A stretch of 64,000 nucleotides of DNA from Duganella sp. CF517 (GTDB lineage Bacteria; Pseudomonadota; Gammaproteobacteria; Burkholderiales; Burkholderiaceae_D): positions 558,001-622,000 of the forward strand of contig NZ_FODC01000005.1 in the NCBI RefSeq assembly GCF_900110275.1, read 5' to 3'. This document shows, piece after piece, positions 15,844 through 24,497 of the stretch; the stretch's first letter is position 1, and each line of letters opens with the position of its first letter. The notes beneath the pieces are model-generated. The model made no database searches, had not been told where the DNA came from, and was given only the letters and a program-made list of their open reading frames with translations. The position numbers and the translations under genes were made by a program.

Positions 15844-17574
15844 CTAGAAATGCAGCCGGCTTTCGGCCAGCGTGTACAGGCGGCGCCAGACGAAGTGGTT
15901 GAAGCCCATGACGAAGATGCACATCACCCCGATGCCCAGCGCGATGCGCGGAAAATCGCCGCTGGCGGTCATCTCGGCGATGTAGCTGCCCAGCCCATGC
16001 GCCTTGACGGTGGTGCTGCCCCAGCTGACGTATTCGGCCACGATGCTGGCGTTCCACGAACCGCCCGACGCCGTGATGGCGCCGGTGACGAAGCTGGGGA
16101 AGATCGCCGGCAGCAGATAGCGCCGCCATTTGAGCCAGCCGGCCAGGCCGAAATTCTGCGCCGCGTGACGCAGCTCGGTCGGTATCGTCGAGGCGCCGGC
16201 GATCACGTTGAATAGCAGGTACCACTGGGTGCCGAGGATCATCAGCGGCGACAGCCAGATGTCCGGGTTCAGATGGAAGCGCATGATCAGGATCACCGCC
16301 ACCGGGAACACCAGGTTGGCCGGGAACGCGGCCAGGAACTGCGCCACCGCCTGCGTGCGCGAGGCCCAGCGCGGGTTCATGCCGATCCAGACGCCGACCG
16401 GCACCCAGATCAGCGCCGCCAGCGCCAGCAGCAGCACCACGCGCAGCAAGGTGTAAAGCCCCAGCACGAACACATGTCCGACCTCGCTCCAGCCGACCTC
16501 CGTGCTGATGAAATGACCCAGGGTCCACAAGGCGTAGAACACGACGGCGGCGATCACCGCGTCCCACACCCGCTGCGCGCCGCGCGCCCGCGTGTGGCGG
16601 CGCGCGCGGATCGAGGTGCCGTCGTGTCCGAGGCGGAACAGCGCGATGGAGCGCGACAGCAGGTCGCCGCACCACGCCACCAGCGCCTGCGTGCGCTCGG
16701 TGCGGCGCAGCCACGTGAGCAGCCACGATTGCTGGGCCGTGTCGCCGCCGGTTTCCTCGAAGCGGAACTTGTCGGCCCACGCCAGCAACGGCCGGAAGAA
16801 CAGCTGGTCGTACATCAGCACCGCGATCAGCATGGCGAACACCGCCCAGCCCATCGCGCCAAGGTCGCTGCGCTCGATCGCCAGCGCGATGTACGAGCCG
16901 ATGCCGGGCAGCTTGATGTTCTGGTTGGACACCGAGATCGCCTCCGACGCCACCACGAAGAACCAGCCGCCGGACATCGACATCATCATGTTCCACAACA
17001 GGCCGGGCATGGCGAACGGCAGCTCCAGGCGCCAGAAGCGCTGCCAGCCCGACAGCTGGAACACGCTGGCCGCCTCCGACAATTCGGCCGGCACGTTGCG
17101 GAAGCCCTGGTAGGCGGAGAACGCCATGTTCCACGCCTGCGACGTGAAGATGGCGAAGATCGCCGCGCATTCGACGCCCAGCAGGTTGCCGGGGAACAGC
17201 GCGATAAAAGCCGTCACCGTGATCGACAGGAAGCCGAGGATGGGGATCGACTGCAGGATGTCGAGCAGCGGCACCAGCACCTTTTCGGCCAGCTTGTATT
17301 TGGTGGTCAGCGCGGCGAACACGCAGGCGAACACCACCGACGCGCCCAGCGCGATGAACATGCGCAAGGTGGTGCGCAGCAGGTAGTACGGCAGGTTGAC
17401 CGGGTCCAGCGACAGCGGCAGCGCCTGGCCCAGCTCGTACGGCCGCGCCATCTGCTGGCCGCCGTAGGCCAGCAGCACGAACACCGCCAGCACGACGGGC
17501 AGCAGCGCCCAATCCCAGCGGTTGCCGCCGGCCTCGACCACCTGGCGGGGGAAAAATTGGCGTTTCTTGTTCAT
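15844..17574 (-). CDS. ABC transporter permease, two fused transmembrane domains
   Basis: A 576-residue membrane protein made of two binding-protein-dependent permease units in tandem. Each has a helical bundle and a cytoplasmic coupling segment: roughly residues 70-270 (FRNVPAELSEAASVFQLSG) and 350-570 (TELRHAAQNFGLAGWLKWRRY). A charged linker near 280-330 joins them. Most relatives are half-size and dimerise, so this is a natural fusion. It pairs with the adjacent ATPase. No periplasmic binding protein lies beside it, so substrate capture must be encoded elsewhere or work differently. Confidence 0.87.
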   Translation of the reverse strand: MNKKRQFFPRQVVEAGGNRWDWALLPVVLAVFVLLAYGGQQMARPYELGQALPLSLDPVNLPYYLLRTTLRMFIALGASVVFACVFAALTTKYKLAEKVLVPLLDILQSIPILGFLSITVTAFIALFPGNLLGVECAAIFAIFTSQAWNMAFSAYQGFRNVPAELSEAASVFQLSGWQRFWRLELPFAMPGLLWNMMMSMSGGWFFVVASEAISVSNQNIKLPGIGSYIALAIERSDLGAMGWAVFAMLIAVLMYDQLFFRPLLAWADKFRFEETGGDTAQQSWLLTWLRRTERTQALVAWCGDLLSRSIALFRLGHDGTSIRARRHTRARGAQRVWDAVIAAVVFYALWTLGHFISTEVGWSEVGHVFVLGLYTLLRVVLLLALAALIWVPVGVWIGMNPRWASRTQAVAQFLAAFPANLVFPVAVILIMRFHLNPDIWLSPLMILGTQWYLLFNVIAGASTIPTELRHAAQNFGLAGWLKWRRYLLPAIFPSFVTGAITASGGSWNASIVAEYVSWGSTTVKAHGLGSYIAEMTASGDFPRIALGIGVMCIFVMGFNHFVWRRLYTLAESRLHF

Positions 17575-17874
17575 GACTTATGGCCGGAAAGTGAGACTGG
17601 CGGCCATTCTAAAGGAAACGGATGTCACCTTTATTACGGTTGTGAAAGTTGAACAACGGTGAACGCGCTATCGCAGAACACGGAAATTTCACAAATGACG
17701 AATTTGACGGCCGGCGGGCCGCCCACCGCCGGCGCCCGCGTACATCGTCATAAATCGCCACCATTTCGTTGCCAATAACCAACTAAGCAATCATTTTCGT
17801 CATTTTCCTATATTTCCGTATGGAAATTAAGTACAATCCCTGCATTGACCGACGCCCCCACCGAAAGCCGAACG
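17575..17874. promoter_or_regulatory. Divergent intergenic region with an inverted repeat
   Basis: No gene is seen in these 300 bases between the ABC permease and the HTH-GAF gene. The half nearest the HTH-GAF gene is AT-rich. It contains atttcc-gtat-ggaaat (17812-17827), followed closely by a TACAAT -10-like hexamer at 17832-17837, about 40 bases before the ATG at 17875. The repeat could be an operator, possibly autoregulatory. No clear -35 element or terminator is visible. Confidence 0.4.
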
Positions 17875-18621
17875 ATGCCCCATAGCAAAGACTCAGTCCT
17901 GACCACGCGCGCCACCGCCGAATTGCTGGGCGTGGCCGTCAGTACGGCCCAGCTGTGGATCGAGAACGGCGCGATCCCGTCGTGGAAGACGCCGGGCGGC
18001 CACCGCCGCGTGCGCCTGAGCGCGGTGCGGCGCCTGATGGAGCAGCGCAACGGCGATGGCGCGCCGGCCGGCGCCGCCAAGCCCAACGAGCGCGCCGCCA
18101 GCGGCGTCGAATTCCTGCCGGCCGCCGCGCCGCCGTACCCGGTCGCGCACGACGAAGCCGAGCGCCTGCTGGCGCTCGACGCGGCGCGGCTGGTCGACAC
18201 GCCGGCCGAGTCGGTATTCGACCGCCTGACGTGGCTGGCGAGCCAGGTCACCGATTCGCCGATGGCACTGATCAGTTTATTGACGTCGCGCCGCCAGTGG
18301 TTCAAGTCGCGCGTCGGCATCGACGCCAGCGAAACGCCGCGCGACTGGGCGTTCTGCAGCCATGCGATCCTGCAAAAAGGCCTGTTCGTGGTGGAGGACG
18401 CGACCCGCGATCCCCGCTTCCACGACAACCCGCTGGTCACCGGCGAACCCCATATTCGTTTTTACGCCGCGTTTCCGCTGCTCGACGGCGGCAACCATCC
18501 GCTGGGCACGCTGTGCATCCTGGACCGGGAACCGCGCAAGCTCAGGGACCGCGAAGTGCGCTCGCTGCGCGAACTGGCGGCGTTGGCATCGGAAGAAATT
18601 CAGCGCCGCGCTCCGCGCTAA
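17875..18621 (+). CDS. HTH (excisionase/MerR-like) plus GAF domain regulator
   Basis: A 248-residue two-domain protein. Residues about 6-58 form a winged-helix segment like excisionase/MerR DNA-binding domains: TTRATAELLGVAVSTAQLWI followed by GHRRVRLSAVRRLM. Residues about 95-240 form a GAF domain (FDRLTWLASQV, SRRQWFKSRVG, WAFCSHAIL, RFYAAFPLLDG, LGTLCILD). Such GAF domains bind small ligands or cofactors; the ligand here is unknown. An in-frame TTG at 17845 would add ten residues, but ATG 17875 is preferred. The combination suggests a one-component ligand-responsive regulator, perhaps of the adjacent chemoreceptor gene. Confidence 0.8.
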   Translation: MPHSKDSVLTTRATAELLGVAVSTAQLWIENGAIPSWKTPGGHRRVRLSAVRRLMEQRNGDGAPAGAAKPNERAASGVEFLPAAAPPYPVAHDEAERLLALDAARLVDTPAESVFDRLTWLASQVTDSPMALISLLTSRRQWFKSRVGIDASETPRDWAFCSHAILQKGLFVVEDATRDPRFHDNPLVTGEPHIRFYAAFPLLDGGNHPLGTLCILDREPRKLRDREVRSLRELAALASEEIQRRAPR

Positions 18622-18822
18622 GGATCGCACGAGGCGCGCCGCCCCGCCCCCGCCGGCGCGCCCAGCACTTTGGTAGCAACCAGATAAACAGCAGCAAATC
18701 CGTCGGCCCCGCCCAGCTCCCGCGACCGCCACCAAACCACTTATCGCCGCCTTGCGGTTTCGTTTCCCTAGCCAGCGTTGCGCCGGATGTTGTGGAGACC
18801 TCTATATGTTCGGGAAAATACA

Positions 18823-20457
18823 ATGAACGCACTGAAAAAACTCAAAATCGGTACCCAGCTCAGGTTGGGATTCGGCATGCTGACCGCCTTCATGCTGATC
18901 CTGGCCGCCGTCGCCATCGTCGGCGTGTCGTCGATCGCGGCCGCCTTCAAGCAGCAGGACCGTATCAATGAACAGCACCTCGAACCGCTGTACGCGGCGC
19001 GCGAGGCGCTGGCGCAGACCGGCCTGGCCGCGCGCAACGCCTTCATTTTCAACGACGACGCCCAAGCCGCCAGGGAACTGGCGATCGTCGACGAACAAAA
19101 GGCGCTGTATCTGGCCGCCGTCGAGAAAATGACGCCGGCCTACGGCGGTAACGCCCAGTTCGGCAAGGTCAAGTCCGGCCTGCTGGCGATGGCCGAGGCG
19201 CTGAAGCAGCCGCGCAAACTGCGCGAGGCCCAGCAGATGGAGGCGTTCGGCAAATTCCTGGTCACCGAATGCAGCCCGCTGCGCCGCCAGATCGTCACCG
19301 ACATCGCGGTGCTGGTGAAGGCCACGCAACAGGAGGCCGCCGCCGCCGCCGAGCTGTCCGAAAGCCGCGCGGCAACCGTGCGGAGCTGGGCCATCACGCT
19401 CACCATCGTCGCCTTCGTGCTGAGCGTGCTGATCGCCCGCCAGATCAGGCGCTTGCTGCTCAAGCAGCTGGGCGGCGAGCCGGCCTACGCGGCCGAGATC
19501 GCCAACCAGATCGCCGAGGGCGACCTGGCCGTCATCGTCGACCTCAAGGACGGCGACCACCACAGCCTGCTGCACGCGATCAAGACCATGCGTGACAGCC
19601 TGGCATCCATCGTCGGCCAGGTGCGCCAGGGGACGGACGCGATCGCCAGCGCCTCGGCCGAGATCGCCCACGGCAACGAGGACCTGTCGTCGCGCACCGC
19701 CACGCAAGCGTCGTCGCTGGAGAAGGTCGCCACCGCGATGGAAGAGCTGACCTCGACCGTCAAACAGAACGCCAGCAACGCCCAGCAAGCCAACACCCTC
19801 GCGCAGACCGCCTCGTCGGTGTCGGAGGATGGCGGCGCAGTGATGCAGCAAGTGACCGACACCATGGCCTCGATCAACGAATCGTCGAAGAAGATCGTCG
19901 ACATTATTTCGGTCATCGACGGCATCGCCTTCCAGACCAACATCCTGGCGTTGAACGCCGCCGTCGAAGCGGCCCGTGCCGGCGAACAGGGCCGCGGCTT
20001 CGCCGTGGTGGCCACCGAGGTGCGCAACCTGGCCCAGCGCTCGGCCTCCGCCGCCAAGGAAATCAAGGCGCTGATCGACGACTCCGTCACCAAGGTCGGC
20101 ACCGGGTCGGAACTGGTGCTCAAGGCCGGCACGACGATGCACGCGGTGGTCGACAGCGTCAAGCGCGTGACCGAGATCATGGGCGAGATCAGCACCGCCA
20201 GCGCCGAGCAGAGCCAGGGCATCGGCGAAGTGGGCAGCGCCATCGGCGAGATGGACGGCATGACGCAACAAAACATGGCGCTGGTGGAGGAAGCATCGGC
20301 GGCGGCCCAGCAACTGCAGGAGCAGTCGGCCGGCCTGGCCGGCCTGGTCGGCCAGTTCAAGCTGGACGGCGATCGCAGTCACATTGCCGCGGCCCAGCCG
20401 CACATCAAGGCTGGCAGGGCGAGCGCCCGTCCAAGCCTGCGCCTGGCGCGCGGCTAG
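18823..20457 (+). CDS. Methyl-accepting chemotaxis protein
   Basis: A 544-residue receptor. Membrane helices near 16-36 and 189-206 flank a periplasmic four-helix-bundle-type sensor of about 150 residues. A HAMP region follows, then the signalling hairpin with NILALNAAVEAARAGEQGRGFAVV near 373. The C-terminus ends RLARG, without the NWETF-like CheR-docking pentapeptide. The ATG at 18823 has GGGAAAA upstream; a TTG 45 bases earlier is in frame but would place 15 odd residues before the usual N-terminus. No che genes adjoin it. The 201 bases between it and the HTH-GAF gene show no gene. Confidence 0.92.
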   Translation: MNALKKLKIGTQLRLGFGMLTAFMLILAAVAIVGVSSIAAAFKQQDRINEQHLEPLYAAREALAQTGLAARNAFIFNDDAQAARELAIVDEQKALYLAAVEKMTPAYGGNAQFGKVKSGLLAMAEALKQPRKLREAQQMEAFGKFLVTECSPLRRQIVTDIAVLVKATQQEAAAAAELSESRAATVRSWAITLTIVAFVLSVLIARQIRRLLLKQLGGEPAYAAEIANQIAEGDLAVIVDLKDGDHHSLLHAIKTMRDSLASIVGQVRQGTDAIASASAEIAHGNEDLSSRTATQASSLEKVATAMEELTSTVKQNASNAQQANTLAQTASSVSEDGGAVMQQVTDTMASINESSKKIVDIISVIDGIAFQTNILALNAAVEAARAGEQGRGFAVVATEVRNLAQRSASAAKEIKALIDDSVTKVGTGSELVLKAGTTMHAVVDSVKRVTEIMGEISTASAEQSQGIGEVGSAIGEMDGMTQQNMALVEEASAAAQQLQEQSAGLAGLVGQFKLDGDRSHIAAAQPHIKAGRASARPSLRLARG

Positions 20458-20458
20458 C

Positions 20459-20486
20459 CCGGGGTCAAGTCTGACATTCGGACACG
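20459..20486 (+). repeat. REP-like dispersed repeat, copy 1
   Basis: The 28-base motif starting ccggggtcaagtctgacatt and ending acacg follows the chemoreceptor stop directly. It matches about 21-22 of 28 positions with each arm of the inverted pair at 36994-37021 and 37105-37132, so it appears to belong to a small intergenic repeat family. Confidence 0.55.
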
Positions 20487-20498
20487 AAGTGAGCGGTA

Positions 20499-20519
20499 GC
20501 GCCGTCAACGTGACGGCGC
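20499..20519. other. Hairpin between convergent chemoreceptor and corA genes
   Basis: gcgccgtca-acg-tgacggcgc is a perfect 9-bp stem with a 3-base loop in the 75-base gap between convergent genes. No T-run follows on either strand. It may limit read-through or protect the transcript 3' ends. Confidence 0.4.
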
Positions 20520-20532
20520 GCGCCGGGACAAA

Positions 20533-21501
20533 TTACTTCAGCCAGCCGCGCCGGCGGAAGTACCAGAACGGCGCGATGGCGCTGGTGACCATCAGTATCA
20601 GCGCGAACGGATAGCCGAACGCCCAATCCAATTCCGGGAACCAGCGCTTGAAGTTCATGCCGTAGATCGAGGCGATCAGGGTGGGCGGCAGGAAGGCCAC
20701 GCTGGCCACCGAGAAGATCTTGATGATCTTGTTCTGGTTAATATTGATGAAGCCGACGGTGGCGTCCATCAGGAAGTTGATCTTGTCGAACAGGAAGGAC
20801 GTGTGGCCGTCCAGCGATTCGATGTCGCGCAGAATCTGGCGCGCCTCTTCGAACTGCTCGGAATTGAGCAAGCGTCCGCGCATCAAGAAGCTGACGGCGC
20901 GCCGCGTATCCATCATGTTGCGGCGGATGCGGCCGTTCAAGTCTTCCTCGTGGGCGATGGAGTTCAGCGCGGCGGCCGCGTCCTGGTCGGTGAACTGTTC
21001 CTGCAGCACGCGGCCACTGACCTCTTCCAGATTCTGATAAATGCCCTCGAGCGCGTCGGCCGAATATTCGGCGTCGGTGGCGTACAGGTCGAGCAGCACG
21101 TCCATGTAGTCGGCGATCGAACCGGGCCGCGAGCGGGCGCGCATGCGCACCAGGCGGAACACCGGCAAGTCGTCGGTGTGGACCGAGAACAGCATCTTGC
21201 GCGCCAGGATGAAGGCGACCGTGACGATGCGCGACGGGCCGTCCTCCTCTTCCAGCAGGAAGTCGGTGCGCAAGTGCAAGTCGCCGTTTTCCGCTTCGTA
21301 ATAACGGGCCGACGCTTCGATGTCCTTGACTTCGTCCTCGCCCGGCAAGGTCACGCCGTAGATGGCCTTGACCCATGCGCGTTCGTCGTCCGTCGGGTCG
21401 GTCAGGTCGACCCAGACCGGCTCAACCTGTTCCAGGTCCGAGCGGCTGTCGATGGGCACCTGGTTGAGTCGGCCATTCTGGAGAACGAAAACATTGATCA
21501 T
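20533..21501 (-). CDS. corA: CorA family magnesium transporter
   Basis: A 322-residue CorA-type channel for Mg2+ (and possibly Co2+ or Ni2+). A large cytoplasmic N-terminal domain rich in acidic and long helical segments precedes two C-terminal membrane helices. The signature YGMNF (GMN about 281-283) ends the first helix. The last helix is followed by the basic tail RRRGWLK. The start at ATG 21499-21501 (MINVFVLQNG) has an AGAAGG site upstream; an upstream in-frame start at 21543 is less likely. It is last in a long minus-strand gene run. Confidence 0.93.
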   Translation of the reverse strand: MINVFVLQNGRLNQVPIDSRSDLEQVEPVWVDLTDPTDDERAWVKAIYGVTLPGEDEVKDIEASARYYEAENGDLHLRTDFLLEEEDGPSRIVTVAFILARKMLFSVHTDDLPVFRLVRMRARSRPGSIADYMDVLLDLYATDAEYSADALEGIYQNLEEVSGRVLQEQFTDQDAAAALNSIAHEEDLNGRIRRNMMDTRRAVSFLMRGRLLNSEQFEEARQILRDIESLDGHTSFLFDKINFLMDATVGFININQNKIIKIFSVASVAFLPPTLIASIYGMNFKRWFPELDWAFGYPFALILMVTSAIAPFWYFRRRGWLK

Positions 21502-21582
21502 GGGTACGCGAGCCTTCTGGAAACAGCGCAAGTGTACCCGCAAAGCCCCTGCCGAGGCCAGCCTGCCACACGGTTTTTCGCC

Positions 21583-21978
21583 CTATCGGGTCGCTTTTTC
21601 AATCATTTTATCGGTTGCCGACCGCGGGCCGGACTCGGCCGGGTCGGGCTTGGGCGGTTTCGGCGCCTCGATGCCGCGCGTGTCGAGGGATTTGACCACT
21701 TTGCCATCCTTGCAGTCGACATCGGACAGCACGGTTTTGCCGTCGATCACGCATTTGCGCAGCACGCCGGCCGGCGCCGGCGGCGCGACGACGGCGTGAC
21801 CGTTGGCGTTGGCCGCGCCCGGCGCCGCCGGCGGCTTGCCGGTCAGCCGGGCCAGCCCTTCGGTGAAAAAATTACGCTCGTGCCGCGCCGACATCAACAA
21901 CGCCATCGCCACCGCCGCCAGCGAGGCCATGACGATCGCCACCTGGATGAGTCCGAAACCGTGTTGCCGTTTTTGCAT
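21583..21978 (-). CDS. Small pilin-like membrane-anchored protein with a DUF4124-like segment
   Basis: A 131-residue protein of uncertain function. The N-terminus MQKRQHGFGLIQVAIVMASL resembles a type IV pilin/pseudopilin leader: short basic segment, Gly7, then Phe8 and a hydrophobic helix. The usual Glu at +5 is Gln12. After a Pro/Ala-rich linker, a segment with CVIDGKTVLSDVDC resembles DUF4124-type short cysteine-pair domains. The start with GGAG ten bases upstream is chosen over ATG 22002. It lies between mtgA and corA. Prepilin-peptidase processing is possible but unproven. Confidence 0.7.
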   Translation of the reverse strand: MQKRQHGFGLIQVAIVMASLAAVAMALLMSARHERNFFTEGLARLTGKPPAAPGAANANGHAVVAPPAPAGVLRKCVIDGKTVLSDVDCKDGKVVKSLDTRGIEAPKPPKPDPAESGPRSATDKMIEKATR

Positions 21979-22005
21979 ACCGATATCTCCGCGCGGGTTC
22001 AACCG

Positions 22006-22716
22006 CTATGGTAACTCCGCCGATCCCATGCGGCGCAGGATGACGCCGGTGCGCCGCGCCAGATAGCCGGAGTCGCGGTGCGTGTCGTAGAAGCGCGGAT
22101 TGGGCAGCATCACGGCCAGCTTGGCCGCTTGCGAGGCGCCCAGGTTGGCCGCGCTGACGCGGTAATAATGCTGCGCCGCCGCCTCGGCGCCGAAGATGCC
22201 CCTGCCGAACTCCACCACGTTCAGGTAGATCTCGAAGATGCGCTCTTTTTCCATCAGCGTTTCCAGCATATAGGTGATGATCAGCTCCTGGCCCTTGCGC
22301 AGGTAGCTGCGCGAGCCGGACAGGAACAGGTTCTTGGCCAGCTGCTGCGTGATGGTCGAACCGCCCGCCACCACCTTGCTCTTCTTGGTGTTCTTCTCGT
22401 AGGCCTTTTGCAGCGCCTCCCAGTCCACGCCCTGGTGCTCGGAGAAATTGGCGTCCTCCGAGGCGATGATGGCGCGTTTAAGATTCTTCGAGATGCGGTT
22501 GTACGGCACCCAGACCTGCTTGATTTCGGCCTTGGGATTTTTCTCGCGCAGCGCCGACTCCTGCTGGCGCATGAAGCTGGTGCGCGACGGATTGTGGTCG
22601 ATCCACCACCAGATCTGCAGGAAGAAATACAGCTGCACCGCCGCGAACAACAGCACCGGCAGGATGAAGATCCACTTCACCCAGGCGAACTTGCGGCCAC
22701 CCTTGGCGGCGCTCAT
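22006..22716 (-). CDS. mtgA: Monofunctional biosynthetic peptidoglycan transglycosylase
   Basis: A 236-residue GT51 enzyme that polymerises lipid II glycan chains without a transpeptidase domain. One N-terminal membrane helix (about residues 12-34) anchors it in the inner membrane. The catalytic Glu is in ASEDANFSEHQGVDW (about Glu87), followed by GGSTITQQLAKNLFL, a hallmark of GT51. Its ATG overlaps the aroE stop by four bases (ATGA), so the two are translationally coupled. This aroE-mtgA pairing is common in Burkholderiales. Confidence 0.96.
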   Translation of the reverse strand: MSAAKGGRKFAWVKWIFILPVLLFAAVQLYFFLQIWWWIDHNPSRTSFMRQQESALREKNPKAEIKQVWVPYNRISKNLKRAIIASEDANFSEHQGVDWEALQKAYEKNTKKSKVVAGGSTITQQLAKNLFLSGSRSYLRKGQELIITYMLETLMEKERIFEIYLNVVEFGRGIFGAEAAAQHYYRVSAANLGASQAAKLAVMLPNPRFYDTHRDSGYLARRTGVILRRMGSAELP

Positions 22717-23537
22717 AGCTGCTCGCGCAGGCGTTGCAGCACGTCGCCGGTGGCCGGATGCACGCCGCGCCAGACGCTGAACGCCTCGGCGGCCTGCTCC
22801 ACCAGCATGCCCAGGCCGTCGCGCAGCCGTGCGCCGTGTTGGGCGGCGAACTGCAAAAATACGGTGGGGGACTTCGCATACATCATGTCGAAAGCTAGCG
22901 CGCCCGGCGCGAACACCGAAGGCGACACCGGCGGCACCTCGGCGCCCAGGCTGGCGGCGGTGGCGTTGATGACGATGTCGAATCCGCCGTCGATGTCGGC
23001 GAAACCGCAGCCCGACACCACGCCCTCGCCGCCCAGCGCGGCGAACTGTTCGGCCAGCGCGAGGGCGGTGGCCACGGTGCGGTTGGCGATGACCAGCTGC
23101 GCCGGACGATGCTCCAGGATCGGCAGCACGACGCCGCGCGCCGCCCCGCCCGCGCCCAGCAGCAGCACGCGCTTGCCGGTGATCGCCACGCCGGCGTTGC
23201 CGACGATGTCCGCCACCAGGCCGGCGCCGTCGGTGTTGTCGCCGATGATGCCATCCTCGGTGAAGTGCAAGGTATTGACGGCGCCGGCCGCCTGCGCGCG
23301 TATCGTCAGCGCGTTGGCGACCTTGACCGCTTCGAGCTTGAACGGCACGGTGACGTTGGCGCCTTTGCCGCCTTCGGCGATGAAGGCGTGCACGGCGGCG
23401 GCGAAGCCGTCCAGCGGCGCCAGCCGTTTTTCGTAGTGCAGCGCTTGACCGGTCTGGGCCGCGTAGGCCGCATGTATCTCGGGCGATTTGCTATGGGCAA
23501 TCGGGTTGCCGAACACGCAATAGCGATCCATCGTCAT
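22713..23537 (-). CDS. aroE: Shikimate dehydrogenase
   Basis: A 274-residue NADP-dependent enzyme reducing 3-dehydroshikimate to shikimate in aromatic amino acid synthesis. The substrate-binding N-terminus has FGNPIAHSKSP and GANVTVPFK with the catalytic Lys. NTDGAGL and the nucleotide-binding LLLGAGGAARGV follow. Its ATG overlaps the stop of the TonB-like gene and its stop overlaps the mtgA start, each by four bases. The window also carries aroQ, one step earlier in the pathway, at 31.2 kb. Confidence 0.96.
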   Translation of the reverse strand: MTMDRYCVFGNPIAHSKSPEIHAAYAAQTGQALHYEKRLAPLDGFAAAVHAFIAEGGKGANVTVPFKLEAVKVANALTIRAQAAGAVNTLHFTEDGIIGDNTDGAGLVADIVGNAGVAITGKRVLLLGAGGAARGVVLPILEHRPAQLVIANRTVATALALAEQFAALGGEGVVSGCGFADIDGGFDIVINATAASLGAEVPPVSPSVFAPGALAFDMMYAKSPTVFLQFAAQHGARLRDGLGMLVEQAAEAFSVWRGVHPATGDVLQRLREQL

Positions 23538-24421
23538 CGTCCTCCGCCGCTCATGTCGGCTTGTAGTTTGTCATCGCGGGTAAATTTGAACGTCGTGACG
23601 ATCACCCACAGATCGTCCTTGTCGGCCGACAGCATGTTCGGCGGGAATTTGCCGAACGGCGCCGCGCGGCGCACGATATTCATGGCGGCGTCGTCCAGCG
23701 CGGCGTTGCCGGAGCTGCGGTCGACCTTGATGCCGCCCTCCTTTTCGTAAATCGTGCCGTCCTGGAAAACCGGGATCGACAGCACCAGCTGGCCGTACAG
23801 CTTGCGCCCGTTTTTCTGCGGGAAGTTCAGCGTACCGATATCTTCGATCCGCTTTTGCAGCGATTTGTAGTACATCGCGTAGCCAACCCCGCGCGTGCTC
23901 GGCGTGATGAAGGTTTTCTTCGGCCGCTTGTTCTGGTCTTCGATGGTTTCGCTGATCTCGGCGGCGCGGCGGGCGATGGCCTTGCTCGAGTCGAGCAGGT
24001 CGGCGCCGCTCGGCAACGGATCGGGCGCGGCTTTCTCGGTCACCGGCGGCGCGTTGAACGGATCGGGCTTGGCCACGCGCGTCAGCAGGTTGCGCTGGCG
24101 TTCCTCGAGCTCGGCGATGCGGCGCTTGGAGGCCTTGATGCTTTCGCCGTCTTCGGTCTTGCGCATGTCCGGCAGCGGCGACTTGGAGCGGCCCTTGTCG
24201 ACGTTGCCGCCGCCGTCCAGGTTGGCCTGGGCCAGTGCTTCGGCTTTCAGCGGTGCTTTGCTGTGCTTGGCGTTGACGAGGATGACTTCCAGGCCGGGAT
24301 CGGTGGGCTTGACCGGCGCCGGCGTCGGGGCGACAAAGCGCACCGCCAGCATGGCGGCGTGCGCGGCCACCGAGATGCCGATGGCGATGTACAGGAAGCG
24401 GTTTTCTTTGAAGGATTTCAC
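23534..24421 (-). CDS. TonB-like energy transducer family protein
   Basis: A 295-residue protein with a single N-terminal membrane helix (about residues 10-28) and a Lys/Ala-rich periplasmic middle. The C-terminal domain near 195-290 resembles TonB, with YYKSLQKRIE, GQLVLSIPVFQDG and ALDDAAMNIVRRAAPFGKFP. It lacks the Pro/Glu-Pro/Lys spacer of classical TonB, and no exbB/exbD lies beside it, so its partner complex is unknown. The start appears to be GTG (24419-24421). It is coupled to aroE by a 4-base overlap. In Burkholderiales this TonB-like gene is usually found beside aroE. Confidence 0.8.
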   Translation of the reverse strand: MKSFKENRFLYIAIGISVAAHAAMLAVRFVAPTPAPVKPTDPGLEVILVNAKHSKAPLKAEALAQANLDGGGNVDKGRSKSPLPDMRKTEDGESIKASKRRIAELEERQRNLLTRVAKPDPFNAPPVTEKAAPDPLPSGADLLDSSKAIARRAAEISETIEDQNKRPKKTFITPSTRGVGYAMYYKSLQKRIEDIGTLNFPQKNGRKLYGQLVLSIPVFQDGTIYEKEGGIKVDRSSGNAALDDAAMNIVRRAAPFGKFPPNMLSADKDDLWVIVTTFKFTRDDKLQADMSGGGR

Positions 24422-24497
24422 GCGGCGGGCTTCAGTTTCGTCGGTTCAAGGCGATGCGCCAAGGCGGTAGCTGATTTTAACCGATTTACCACCCTCA

